A stretch of DNA of 64,000 nt from Dryas octopetala (lineage: Eukaryota; Streptophyta; Magnoliopsida; Rosales; Rosaceae): NCBI GenBank assembly GCA_963921425.1, contig OY992834.1, positions 28,148,669 through 28,212,668 of the forward strand, in the 5' to 3' direction. This document shows positions 32,560-44,011 of this stretch, piece after piece. The notes below the pieces were generated by a model. The model was not told the origin of the DNA. It saw nothing but the letters and a program-made list of their open reading frames with translations, and did not search any database. The position numbers and the translations under genes are program-made. How positions within the stretch are numbered: the stretch's first letter is position 1; the number at the start of each line of letters is the position of its first letter.

Positions 32560-33366
32560 GAAGATATGTATCTTACCCTTTTTTGGCTAGCCAACTCTTT
32601 TAGTTGAAATAGTTCATTTTCATATGACCTTCTTTCTTGCAGAAATAGCACTTGAAAGGTGTTCTTTGAACTGACCCTAATTTGCGAGAACTACTAGCTA
32701 GGTGGATTGGTCATTGGTGGCTTTGGCAAGTTGAGGATTGTTCTTAGGAGGTTGATTGTTCTTAGCTGATTTGTTCTGTCCTTTCTTGCTCTAATTCTTT
32801 ACAACTAGATGAACAATAGTTTCTCTATTCTCCTTTCTAATCCTTTCCTCTTCTTGGACACAAATGGAGATGAGTTCATTCAAGCTCCATTTGTCTTTCT
32901 GAATGTTATAGGTAGTACGTCCTCAGTTGTCCATACTAGTGTGGTAGTGAATTCAGTGCCATATGAACTAGAAAAGAATCAGAAATTGGAATATTCAGGG
33001 CCTTAAGCTTAGAAGCAATGTTTATAAGCTTCATAATATGCTCACACACACTCCCTAGACCATCATACCTCATAGTTTTCAAGGCAGACATAAAGTTTCT
33101 AGTTTCAGCTTTCTCAGATTCTTTCAATTTCTCACCAACAGCTTCCAAGATATCCTTGGCTCTTATAGGTGCATATCTATCCCTCCTCTAACTATGTTAG
33201 TCATGGCTTTTTTCATAATGAGTAAAGCCATCCTGTTTGATTTCTCTCACTTCTCCATCTTCACTTTCTGCTCTGGGGTAGGCTCTGGAGTGATTGGCTC
33301 AGGTTTGTCCGCTCTTAATGCTAAATCATACTCGGACATCCCTAGATAGATTTCTATATCTTCCAT
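32560..33366 (-). pseudogene. Copia GAG remnant
   Basis: A start near 33366 (M-E-D-I-E-I-Y-L-G) opens a GAG frame that meets a stop within about 50 codons. The clearest segment, 33148-32936, has the UBN2-type copia GAG pattern (K-A-E-T-R-N-F-M-S-A-L-K-T-M-R-Y-D-G, then D-S-F-L-V-H-M-A-L-N-S-L-P). Further down, Lys/Asn-rich and Cys-bearing debris marks the former nucleocapsid part. Broken throughout. Confidence 0.7.
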
Positions 33367-35135
33367 TTCTTAAAATTGGTGCCAATAAGTGTTTCTAATT
33401 GAGAGAAGTTTGAGCTAACTGGAAATAAAAACAAAAAACATACCCAAAAAAAAAAAAAAACAACTAAGAATCTTATATTGCAGAAAAAAAACATTGATAC
33501 TGTTATAAAAGGAAAAATATACTGTTTATGCAAAATCAAGCAACACTTTTGAGCAAGATAACTTGTCATGCCTTTATTCATTCTTTATCATGTTGCCAAA
33601 TTATAAGAAAAAACATTTTCTAGGTAGTTTCCATGCCTTTAGGCAAGAAGATAGCCACTAAGAGTATCCTTATGTTTTTACTATTTTACAACATGCTAGT
33701 ATCAATATTCCTGAACGCATAGATCATTTGGGAAATAAACATTGTATTTTATTATATTTGATACTACAAGGTTGATCGTAAAACTGTAATCCCAAGAAAC
33801 TTTAATCAAGTTATATTATTTTGGTAATACTAGTTAATTTTGGTTTCTGGATTAAGATAAAAAAAGGGGTTCTTTAAGCAATTATTATGGTATGAGAACA
33901 ACCATGTTAAAATAAAGGGTTAATTTTAGGAAGAGGACTCCAACTTAGGTGTCGGAGTCAGATCAGGACTCCTCCTTCAAAAGTGTATCTGTTAGGACTA
34001 CTACTTTACTTAAGCCTCAAATGAGGCTATTCCGTCAAATCCGTTAACACTTTCCGTTAAAAATATTAAAATATTATTTTTTTACTATTAAAATATTTAT
34101 AAAAAATTAAAAAATAAAACTAAAATAATAAAATTAATAAAAATTAAAAAACTGAAAGAAGAAAAAATATAAAAAATATTTATAATTATTTTTTCCGTTA
34201 AAAATTATAATATTTTTTCTTCTTTAATTTGTTTTTATTTTTTCTTCTTTTAGTTTTTGTATTTTAGTGTTATTTTTTTAATTTTTATAAATATTTTAAT
34301 AGTGAAAAATAATATTTTAATATTTTTAATGAAAAATGTTAACGAATATGACGGAATAGCCTCATTTGACGCTTAAATGAAATAATAGTCCTGACGGATG
34401 CACTTTTGAAGGGGGAGTCCTGATCTGACTCTGACACACAAGTTGAAGTCATTTTCCTCATATTTCCCCTAAAACAGAAGATTGAAAATCCTGATATGTT
34501 CTTCCAGTAAGACTTAATTGCTTAAGTGTGTTTATATATATACAATCAGATATGCCAACATATACTCAACTATGATCTTAACATATGTATCCCAGAATAA
34601 AAAAGAAACAAAAAAAAGCAGCATATATACACAGCAGCATATCAATTTCAACAATCTCAATAATGGGGAAGCATGCTTAGACTAAAAATAAACCTATGTG
34701 CATCCCCATATGTGCTCTAAGAAGAAATTCTGTAATTGAAAACATGAAAGTCGAAGAACTTACCTGGTGCATAAGGCTCATGCTGCACCAGTTAGCCAAA
34801 TTATTCATAGAATAAAATCGAAAATTTCCATAATTGCAAAAAATATAAATTGATTGATAATCGATTGTCATAAAGTAACGACCTAAAACCTTAAAATCTC
34901 ATTCCTACTAGTTATTTATGAAGTGTGAAACGAAACAAGGTTTTGTTCCACAGCTACTTGGGTCGGGTCTTACTGTATGGGCCACAAAATATAAACTTTG
35001 GGCTTTTAAAATTAAACTTTAAAACCTGGCCCTTTTAGTAAGAAAAACATAACATATACAATTTAATTTGTTTTTCGTTTCTTGTTTAAGCAAACATCAA
35101 TTGAAAACCTTTTGATTCTTAAGCATGTATGTCTA
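33367..35135. other. Long leader of the copia element
   Basis: Non-coding stretch between primer-binding site and GAG. It contains a foldback at about 33925-34470. No other feature is seen. Confidence 0.5.
33925..34470. mobile_element. Foldback (long inverted repeat) MITE nested in the copia leader
   Basis: gtcagatcaggactcctcct near 33957 is mirrored by the complement of gggggagtcctgatctgac near 34419. aatgaggctattccgtcaa (34022-34040) is mirrored by a counterpart near 34352-34372. The centre (about 34080-34330) is A/T-rich and self-complementary. It starts and ends with GGG/CCC words near 33925 and 34467. The layout matches the MULE-type foldback at 19610-20257, but I could not fix a target duplication. 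Confidence 0.75.
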
Positions 35136-35147
35136 GCTCTGATACCA
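35136..35147 (-). other. Primer-binding site of the copia element
   Basis: Minus strand TGGTATCAGAGC, two bases inside the upstream LTR. A perfect initiator tRNA-Met complement. Confidence 0.93.
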
Positions 35148-35149
35148 CA

Positions 35150-35560
35150 TGTAAACATCATATATCATAAATAGACATATACCGTATGCATACATGATTA
35201 AGAACACAAAAGGATTACTGCATATTAGTTAACATGACTAACCTGGAGTTGAGGAAACCATCTAGAACAAGGAACACATGAACTAGTCTTCTACCCTATC
35301 TACAACTTAATGCAACTGGTTTATAGGGCTCAGTTTACGCAATATGTATGAGAGCATAGACTAGCTCTATATATAAGGGTTATCTTGAGAAGTCCTACTC
35401 ATAATGGACTAAGTGTCATGCTTAAACATTGCTCCTTATACTAGAGTCCTAATTCATATCTAGGTGAGCTATTACAATTTTCAATAAGTTCGTCAAACCT
35501 TATAAAACACTGATAGTACAGCTGGTAGTGAACTAGAATTGTCCATATAGAATTCTTACA
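35150..35560 (-). repeat. Upstream (5') LTR of the copia element, 411 bp
   Basis: Same termini as 28225-28733, but shorter by one internal deletion. Flanked by TTACA at 35561-35565. Confidence 0.92.
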
Positions 35561-35805
35561 TTACATACTTTCATTCATTATATCTGTAATAGATAAGAGT
35601 ATAATTGAAAAATTAGACAATTTTTATTTCATATTTCTGCACAAACCAAACATAGGAATGGAAATAAAAAGGTAATTTCTAGTTTACTTTTCTAGCATTA
35701 CCAAACACAGGAATAAAAATTTTACATTAATTCTAATTCCCCCTAGAAAATGCATAGGAAATGATTTCCCAAGAAATCAATTATGCGAACCAAACAAGCC
35801 CTTAG

Positions 35806-36345
35806 AAGTAATAACACATTTTATTATTTAAAACACACAGAAAAATTACATAATGACAAATTGAGAATGTGAATAGCTGTACCCTTACAAATATTGCAAA
35901 AACCAAATACGCTACACCAGAATGTCAAAGGTAAAGAGTATGCCTTTGAAAAATCTTCTTATTGGGAGGGAAAAGGTAATCTTTTGGGATTTAATGGGTG
36001 GTTTTATAAATTTATAGATTTGTAGGGTAATTTATAATTTTATTTCAGTATATATTTAGAAAAAACATATTAATAAAATAATGAAAATGTGGATTAAATA
36101 TCTAGTGCAACTTTTTCCTTCAATAAAATAGTGGTAAACAATTTTTTAAGGTTAGTACTAAGCAAATGACACATTAATTTGGGGCTAAAAATCAGGTTAG
36201 GACACAAAATTCCTTTAGAAGTGTTCGAACCTCTGGCTCAAAATTCAATATTCAAATGCTTAATTTTTGTTTAGTATATAGTTGTGACTACTCAACAATT
36301 ACATATTAGTGTGTCTGCCATTCAATCATATATATATAATATACA
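35806..36345. other. AT-rich spacer
   Basis: No gene or clear repeat is seen between the copia/MITE complex and the next foldback element. Confidence 0.5.
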
Positions 36346-36742
36346 AGAATGCTCTAAAACTAACTGGTTAGTAAGTTAATATAAAGCTAACCACCATGTT
36401 GGGCCCACTTCACAATGTAATCTCAAAATCCAAACCGTTTATTTTTTAGGCCCTACTTCAAAGATCATTTCTGTAAAAGATCTCCAAAATCTGAAGTCAT
36501 TTAGCCATTTGATTATAATAACAACTATTTTTATGCTTTTATCGAAAATACTGATCGTCTATTTATTTGATCTCAATTAGATGACTACATGATTTTTGAT
36601 TTAGTTAATTTTTTGCAATGATGATCTTTGAAGTAGGGCCTAAATAATTGATGGTTCGGATTATGAGATTAGTTATATGGTGGGCCTAAAAGCATAGTTA
36701 GCTTCGTATTAACTTGCTAACTGGTTAACTTTAGAGCACTCC
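36346..36742. mobile_element. Foldback MITE of about 397 bp
   Basis: The left end aatgctctaaaactaactgg and the right end ccagttagcaagttaa... (complement strand) form an inverted repeat that continues through ttaatataaagctaac, gggcccac(c/t) and ggccctacttcaaagatcat to a centre near 36545. It is flanked by (TA)n on both sides, so any target duplication is masked. No coding potential. Confidence 0.85.
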
Positions 36743-37400
36743 TATATATATATATATATTAGTATATGACTGTCATGCAGTCATATTAGAATTGAAGGTT
36801 AAAGATTTATAATGGTTCATAAATTAGGACTTATGCCCTACGAACAAGAGTTTACAATGCAAAACCATAATGGAATTCATACATTAACAAACAAATGAAG
36901 TAGAGTGTCATTGTCATGTAACCACAGTTGTATGATCATTGTACGGTGACGGCCCGTTTATCCTAAACCAATATTGGCAAGCATTTGAACTTGGGTTTTG
37001 GTTCTGCACAAAATTCAAAACATTAAAGAAAATTTTGGTTTCTTTAATTTTTTGTAAACTTCGATTTTCAATTTGATTTTGGTAATTTTTTATCTAATAA
37101 TTTTGGTTCATTTTCAGTATATCGTCGGTTTAATTATAATATTACTTATTATATACAATATAAATTGCAATTCAATTAAATATGATGCATAACATATAAT
37201 ATTTGATAGATATATATTTGCACGAATAGTATTGGTAGTTTAGTATAGTACTAGTATTAATAAAAATAATATCAATATTAGTATTTCAAAGAATACATAC
37301 TAGTACAAGTAGTTTGATAATATATATTAGTATCTATCATATTTATTTAGTATGCATATACCGATAAATATGGATACTATATAATATATATATATATATA
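36743..37400. other. AT-rich spacer
   Basis: No supported gene. Low-complexity A/T with (TA)n at 36743-36760 and 37381-37400. Confidence 0.5.
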
Positions 37401-37797
37401 CAGGCTTCTTCTATTGAGGTATACCTTAACTTATTTATGTTGAGGTATGATCTTGTTGGGGCCCACACGAGTCGTTTTGTGTCAATCTGAACCGTTCATT
37501 TTTTACATCTTCATTGATAGATCATCCCTGCAAAAATTAGCCAAATCGGAAATCATTTGTCTATCTAACTTTGATAAAACAAATGGACGGTTTCATTGAA
37601 AATATTTGGTTCGTCCATTTATTTGATCAAAGTTAGATAGACAAATGATTTCCGATTTAGCTAATTTTTTGCAGCAATGATCTATCAATGAAGATGTAAA
37701 AAATGAACAGTTCGGATTGATACAAAACGACTCGTGTGGGCCCCAATAGGGTATACCTCAACATAAATAAGTTGAGGTATACCTCAATAGAAGGAGC

Positions 37798-37800
<3 letters not shown>
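37401..37800. mobile_element. Foldback MITE, 400 bp, near-perfect hairpin
   Basis: Starts CAGGCTTCTTCTATTGAGGT and ends with the near-exact complement. The two arms match almost throughout, e.g. aaatgatttccgattt against aaatcggaaatcattt and tgggcccacacgagtcgttt against its complement, meeting near 37600. Inserted in a (TA)n tract, so TA-type target duplications are likely but not provable. Confidence 0.9.
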
Positions 37801-37832
<32 letters not shown>

Positions 37833-39332
37833 TTACTTACCAGTCTTACCTAACTATGAGGTTCTTATTTTCTTAAAAATGATAACTTTTACTTTATTAG
37901 AGAATGACTATATATTAACCCACACTTTTAACAATATTAATATGATAACATTATACATTTATATTTTCTTATAGTTAGTTTATAATATTAGTAGTTTCGT
38001 ATTTATGTTACTAACATGATAGTATTATATAAACATATATATATAACTAAATTTTGATAATTGTTTCGCAAAATATTTTGGTTTTTTCAGTAATAATCGA
38101 TTCGATTTTAATTTTCGGTAATCGATCAGTTTACCAACTTCTTTTGGATTTTTTCGGTTTCGAATTGTGAAAATTAATCAGTTTACCGAACCAAAAAAAT
38201 TCGGTCGGTTCGGTAAAAACCAAACTAAAGGGCAGCCCTAGTTTGAACACCCTTGGATCACTAATTGAGGATTTTGATTTTAAATGAATTCATCTTCTCT
38301 ATTTAGTACCTAAACTAAAGTTCTTCATGGGCTGGGTTGCATTAGCTGGCGAAGAGTGGAAGCGTTGGTTCTTATTTTCCATTTCCCTTAAATAAGCCAA
38401 TAGGCACCACTAGGGATGAATGAATATCAGTCTTGCAGGAGTTTCCCAACCCAACCCCAAAGAGCCACTAAATCCACAAATCATCAGCTCTCTTGAAACT
38501 CACCTTAAGAACGCCTAAAGCCACCATGATATAAACTCATCAAAAACAAGAACCTGCAAGGACTGAAGAGTTGAAGACCCAGAAGGCAGCTGCGTTCCCC
38601 CAGTATGGCAGTACCAACCACGACACAGCTTGGCTGAAGCGCAGTCTAAACTTACAGCAGCTATTCTGCTAAACTAACAGAACCCACAAATACTAGTACC
38701 TTGGTGCAATTGCTACCTATTGATTTTATGCACTTGAAAGCGCCCTTCTTTATTTATTTTGAAAGGCAATTCTAGCAACACACACCCCCCCACTTCCTAA
38801 AAACAGAAGCTTCTACTTTAACTTGCCACATATGTTGCACGATCAAACCACAAAAAGCAAACCCATATCAGAACATAATTGAAGGAATCCATGAATGTTT
38901 CAACTTTTAAGCTTTAAGAAAAAGAGAATCCTCATTGTGTCCATCGTAAGTTGTCAAAACAACTGATATTGAAATGCTGCTGAATATAGGCAGCAAGGCT
39001 TATAAGTTGATGAATGAAAATAAAGATCAGGCGAGAAACCAGTGAATCAGTAGGAATGCTTGAGCCATTTTCTTTTCTTCTCAGCAAACTCTGCTGTAAT
39101 GAGTCATTGAGGCACTTGGTTAATGCTTCATGGAGTTTTGAATCCATCAACTTCCTTATACAAAGAATTGCAAATTTATGCTGAAGCAACATTATTGAAT
39201 CCTGAAACACCCATATGCAGAGGAACTTCCTGAACAAATAGCAGCAGGAAACAATATTGTTTGGAGATTGTGCAGGCCAAGGTTCAACAAGGAGCAACTA
39301 GGGATTGTTTGAAAAAGAACATTTTGGCCTTC
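37801..39332. other. Spacer and presumed 3' region of the CLPT gene
   Basis: 37801-38250 is AT-rich. 38280-38930 is non-coding with no recognisable repeat. 38932-39332 lies directly downstream of the CLPT stop and probably includes its 3' UTR. A 121-codon frame there (39297-38932) has no domain, so I do not call it. Confidence 0.5.
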
Positions 39333-41097
39333 TTATCCAAAGCTATGAACATAATCCTTGTCCATCTGCATGAAACAAGAATCATATTAGTCGTTATTAA
39401 AGGAAACTACTCAAAATAAAATCAAGCTTAAAACTTACAGATTTGGAAAGCTCTTTAGCTTTCTCATCATCAAAACCTAGGGATGCCAATATCTTGTGAC
39501 CTGCTGACTCTTTTTCAGACCAAATCCCAAGAAGCAGATGAGTTACTGTTATTTCCCCACTTTCTTCTGTTGATTATAATTAAAGGTTATGACAATTCTA
39601 GATTTCAAAAAGCCAGAAAATCACTATCTATAGACTTTCTGGACATAAATTACACAACCTGACTTTAGTTTCTGATCAGCAGCCCAGTCAAGGGCCCTCT
39701 GAGCTGGTTCAGTCAATGGAGGATGCTCAGGGCTGAAAAAGTACATGTCTGATCTTCCAAGTAACTTTACAGTTTCCTCTCGAACCTTGAAAAGTGTAAT
39801 TCCATTTGCTCTGAGAAACTTTGCAGCTAGACTTGTTCCTGAAGGCAAAACTAATATATTCAAGAAATGTGAACACAGAAAAAGAACACAAGAGAAGCAT
39901 TGACAGAGCAGCAAAGCACATAGAAGCCATTGCAAAAGCCACCAGGTAAGTTTTAGCATGAAATAACTCTTAAAGTGAAGAATTCATAATCCTGTCAGAA
40001 AATTCTCATCTCAGATAAGTTCTAAATGGTAATGAAATCACAGTTGAAATAAGACTTTGAACAGTATGAAAAAGAAAAGAAGACATTTCTCAGTCCATAA
40101 TTCCAAAATGTGTAAGCTTTCCTCTCTTAGTTTCTACAAAGATGACAAAAATTATAATGAAGCCTTTAAACATGCCACTTTTTAACAATTATAGCTTTTC
40201 CACTCTGATTTTTCCATTGTTAATTCAAGATATAGCATCATTGATCCAGAAAACCACGAATCAGAAGTTCAAAACCATACATTAGTCAGAATAAATATAT
40301 TGTTCCATAGCTGTCATAAGCAAGAAAAATGTATCCCGAACTATTAAGTTATGCTCTTTATCTTAACTACAAGTCACAATGTAAACTCTTTGCTAACAAA
40401 TTACTCAGATGGAAGCATATTGATATCTTCCACGGGCGATTTAAAGGATAAGAAAAATTAAAAACGAAAGCATAAAACGAGGTTGAAAATAAGCTTACTG
40501 ACCCTCAACCAAAATCCCCATTAGAAGCGCTTCGGTCCCAGTATTGGGATACTTAAGTTTCCTTGCTTCCAATTCACCCATAGCAAACGACTTTATCGCT
40601 CTGGCCGACCATCTAAACACCGAAATTCAATCAATAATTCACTGGAGCGCAAATACATAGCTCTCATAAGAAAATGCAAGCATACACAAACACACGAAAT
40701 GCAATGAAACTAAAAACTCACTTTGAGCTTTTCCCAGAAGACACCCTCTCCGGTTTTCTGAAAAATAAAATAAAAAATAATCCAAAACAATCATTATCAC
40801 CAAAACCCAAAGATGATTTTGATTAAGTACACAAACAACACTTGCATACACTTAGAAAACTCACGCTGTTGGGAGGCTGAACAGGACCGTGGCTACCGCC
40901 GTCCGGTGCTTTGAAGGCAATTGCTTCGAATTTGGGATTCGAATATAGAGCTTTCTGCCGAGGAAAGAGGTCGATAGGTTGTCGGGGGAAAGACGCCATG
41001 GGAGGGATGGAGAAGAAGCGCTAGGGTTTCTGTGGGAAGGTTGAGAGGTAGAGGGTGAAACTGAGAGAGCGGAGAGTGTGATGGAGATAGAGGCCAT
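39333..41097 (-). CDS. CLPT: Plastid Clp protease accessory protein, CLPT1/CLPT2-like (239 aa, six exons)
   Basis: Exons 41097-40865, 40757-40722, 40612-40503, 39838-39659, 39566-39439 and 39365-39333 join with GT/AG borders and consistent phases, giving 239 codons and TAA. Residues 1 to about 70 are Ser/Thr/Arg-rich and acid-poor (MASISITLSALSVS...), a typical chloroplast transit peptide. From about residue 90 the protein has a Clp-N-type repeat: K-Y-P-N-T-G-T-E-A-L-L-M-G-I-L, A-A-K-F-L-R-A-N-G-I, P-L-T-E-P-A-Q-R-A-L-D-W-A, T-H-L-L-L-G-I-W, and G-H-K-I-L-A-S-L-G-F near the end. It has no AAA module or protease active site. Plant relatives CLPT1 and CLPT2 are of the same size and bind the plastid ClpPR core in the stroma, aiding its assembly; that role is inferred. 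I cannot tell which paralogue it is. Confidence 0.92.
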
Positions 41098-41692
41098 GGT
41101 CGGGGCCCAAATAAGAGAAACCCAATCGGGGTTTCAGTGGAGGGTTTAGAGCTGTGGGAGTGAGCTTCGAGGGGAAACTGAGAAGATTGGTTAGGTCGAT
41201 CTTAAAGAGTATGTAGAAATGGTTATAGCAAAACAACTATTCTAGGGGTTTTTATCATAAAATTGTCCCTGAATGAAAATTGTCCCTACTTTCATTCAAA
41301 CATCAATTTAGTTCCTAAAATGCATTTTCGTTAAATATAATCTCTTATATTTGCAACCAAATATCAATATTGTCCCTTTGTTCAATTTCAATTTGAATTG
41401 CCATCAAAAATAATTTTTTTCAGAGACAGAGATATTTTAACACACCCCAGAGAGACCCTAAATGCAGGACAAGGCATACTAAAGGTCATTCTTTCCCTCC
41501 ATTTTTGAAAGACATTCCCACCAAATTGAAGGTCATTCCCCTACTTTTAGTTAGCTCCTTCTTCACCATATAAAATCCCCCATTTCTTTTCCCACCAAAT
41601 TGCATTGCTAGTTGGGTGGCTTGTGGTCATTAAGTGAAAATTGAAACTCTACCCTAAAGAATCAGAATTTAAAGAATACATGGAGTTTGAAA
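41098..41692. other. 5' side of the CLPT gene and spacer
   Basis: 41098-41240 probably holds leader and promoter of CLPT. The overlapping frame 41236-41021 is an out-of-frame shadow. The rest is plain AT-rich sequence. Confidence 0.5.
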
Positions 41693-42058
41693 GAGTTATT
41701 TACACTTGCACCTTCTAAGGTTTATCGTTTTTTCACATACACCCCTGAGGTTTCAAAAATTACACGTACACCCCCTGAGGTTTCAAAACTGTTGCATATA
41801 ACCCTTTGAAATAGAAAACAATAAATAAACAAAGAAGAATATATTTGTATTGAGGTTAAACCTTACACCTTGAGTAATTAGGCCATTTCATCCCCTTAGC
41901 ATGCATTTTTGCATACATTCTCATCATTTTTCATCTCATTGTAGGGGGTTATGTGCAACAGTTTTAAAACCTCAAGAGGTGTATATGTAATTTTTGAAAC
42001 CTCAAGGGGTGTATGTGAAAAGACGATAAACCTCAGAGGGTGTAAGTGTAAATAACTC
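41693..42058. mobile_element. Foldback MITE of 366 bp with near-perfect 10-bp flanking repeat
   Basis: GAGTTATTTACACTTGCACC at the left is matched by the complement at the right. Inside, ttatcgt.ttttcacatacacccc, gaggtttcaaaaattaca and aaaactgttgca pair with their complements around a centre near 41870. The flanks gagtttgaaa (41683-41692) and gagtttggaa (42059-42068) agree at 9 of 10 bases, fitting a MULE-size duplication. No transposase. Confidence 0.85.
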
Positions 42059-42733
42059 GAGTTTGGAAACTCCTGGCTCCCACATTCTACTATTATGGAA
42101 GTATGGTACCACATAGGATATCTTGGACTAACACAATTCCTGGAAGGAGATTTGTTTCGTGTGCCATACTTAAGGTCAAATTTGTTTCTATCTCCATAAT
42201 ATAATAAGCTAATGGGAACATGATATTGCTGGCATCAATTCCCACAATACATAGATAATAATTGTCCAAGATGGGGGCCTTTGATACGACACCCATCCAA
42301 ACTATAACAGGCCTACAACGTACCCTTTTTAAAACTCAACTTACATGCCTCAAAGCAAACATATAGCCTACGAAACCTGCAAATATGCATCCCCAACAGC
42401 AGCTCAATCTTCATCAACACTGTGGAACCATGGTTTGTTCTCTTCAACTCCCAACAATAATCCCATAGCTTATTATATTGTTCTTCATAACTACCCTGGC
42501 TAATCATTGTTGCTTGCTATCTTGCCCTGTAAATGCTATAACCATGTAATCTCTCAACATAGCCTCTTGAAATGAAGAAATTGACCAATTGGGATCAAAC
42601 CTCAATTGTTCAGCATACATATTTTCAGAACTTAGATGATCCTAGCCTCATCTAATCCTCCCTGTTACGATGATGATCCACGTAAAGTGTTTTTATCCTC
42701 AAAGTTACAGTCTCATTAAATCTAGAAGCTAGT

Positions 42734-43253
42734 ATGATCGAGAAATCGGCAGCGTTTAACACATTTCACCCTCACTCTCTTTTTCTCATTCTTGGCAAAC
42801 CCAATGAGTCTACCATTAAGGACCTCATACTCCCTTGTAGCCTCCTTGAACAACTCAGCATTGGCATAAGTATCCTTGTGATCACAATTCATGCAAAAGT
42901 AAATAAACAAGAACACGTGTACACAATAAATGTACTGTATTAATGATTCAGGCCAGTGTTACAATCTCTATTTTGGATTCTCTACAAGAAGAGATGATCG
43001 AGAAATTGGCAGCGTTTAACACATTGCACCCTCACTCTCTTTTTCTCATTCTTGGCAAACCCAATGAGTCTACCATTAAGGACCTCATACTCCCTTGCAG
43101 CCTCCTTGAACAACTCAGCATTGGCATAAGTATCCTTGTGATCACAATTCATGCAAAAGTAAATAAACAAGAACACGTGTACACAATAAATGTACTGTAT
43201 TAATGATTCAGGCCAGGGTTACAATCTCTGTTTTGGATTCTCTACAAGAAGAG
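42734..43253. repeat. 260-bp tandem duplication inside the MULE remnant
   Basis: 42734-42993 and 42994-43253 are nearly identical head-to-tail copies starting atgatcgagaaat(c/t)ggcagcg. Only a few base changes separate them (cgg/tgg, tttcacc/tgcaccc, tgtagcc/tgcagcc, agtgtt/agggtt), so the event is recent. Each copy carries the K-N-E-K-K-R-V-R-V coding segment. Confidence 0.95.
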
Positions 43254-44011
43254 ATTCCTCTTATTCGATCTCCAAATTAGTCGGGTCTTGATTCAAGGGT
43301 GATAAACCTTGATCTTGAATAAGAACGGAATGGTGAAAAAGTCGGTCCTTGGATGGAGCGTAATGACCTTCATACGAATTTGGTGAAGTGTGTAGGGAAT
43401 TTCTCAGTCTTTTTGGGAGTTTGATTTGGCCAAGAACCCCATCTTCTGAATTGGAACCAAGTATTTATAGGTACTTCTAGACTCATGATTTCAAATTCCT
43501 AATTCCCGAAATTAGGGTCTTGATTTGAGAGAATTTCACCTTAATTGATGCCAATTTGAATTTGATTGGCTTGATTGGATATTTAATTCCCATGATTTGG
43601 GAATTGATCAATCAGTTTGATTTGATTACTCAAATTGAATGCCTAATTTAAATCACTCGTCAATCAATTTAATTTGATTAGCTTAATTTAAATTAGATTC
43701 AATCAATTTAATTTAATTGATCTAATTTAATACATGATTTAAATTAGAACCAATTAATAGGCAGTCTTCCATTTTCTGCCATCAACTTAATTTAACTGGT
43801 GATCTCCGAGAACCATTTTCCATTTTTTGATATTACCATGTGCCACCCTTGGGAACCGTTTGATTTGGATGAGTCATGTAACACGTGTCATAATTTTATA
43901 AGTTACATAGTACATGTCAATTAGACTTTAACCGGTCAAACTTTGACTTATTGACCACAAAACACTTGTTTAGTGATTTTTTATATCACCAAAATTTATT
44001 TGTCTACAATC
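42900..44011 (-). mobile_element. Possible solo LTR inserted in the MULE remnant
   Basis: The MULE reading frame stops at D-L-E-N-P-T (about 44020) and resumes near 42910. The intervening minus strand starts TGTAGACAAA, has a TATA-like cctataaatacttgg (about 43455-43470), and may end in ...TTTTGCA or ...AGTACA. TG...CA ends plus TATA suggest a solo LTR. The tandem duplication obscures the left border and I could not identify a 5-bp target duplication. Confidence 0.35.

Larger units (their letters stand above)
28225..35560 (-). mobile_element. Degraded Ty1/copia LTR retrotransposon, 7,336 bp
   Basis: LTRs at 28225-28733 and 35150-35560 share TGTAAACATC...AATTCTTACA ends, and TTACA target duplications flank the element (28220-28224 and 35561-35565). 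The initiator tRNA-Met primer site lies at 35136-35147 on the minus strand, so the element reads leftward. GAG, zinc-knuckle and pre-integrase traces, reverse transcriptase and RNase H appear in that order, which defines copia. Stops, frameshifts and inserted non-coding stretches break all frames, so it is inactive. Confidence 0.92.

Noticed and set aside
38932..39297. 121-codon minus-strand frame downstream of the CLPT stop codon
   Set aside because: No domain, lies where the 3' UTR is expected and cannot be joined to CLPT in phase without losing its natural C-terminus.
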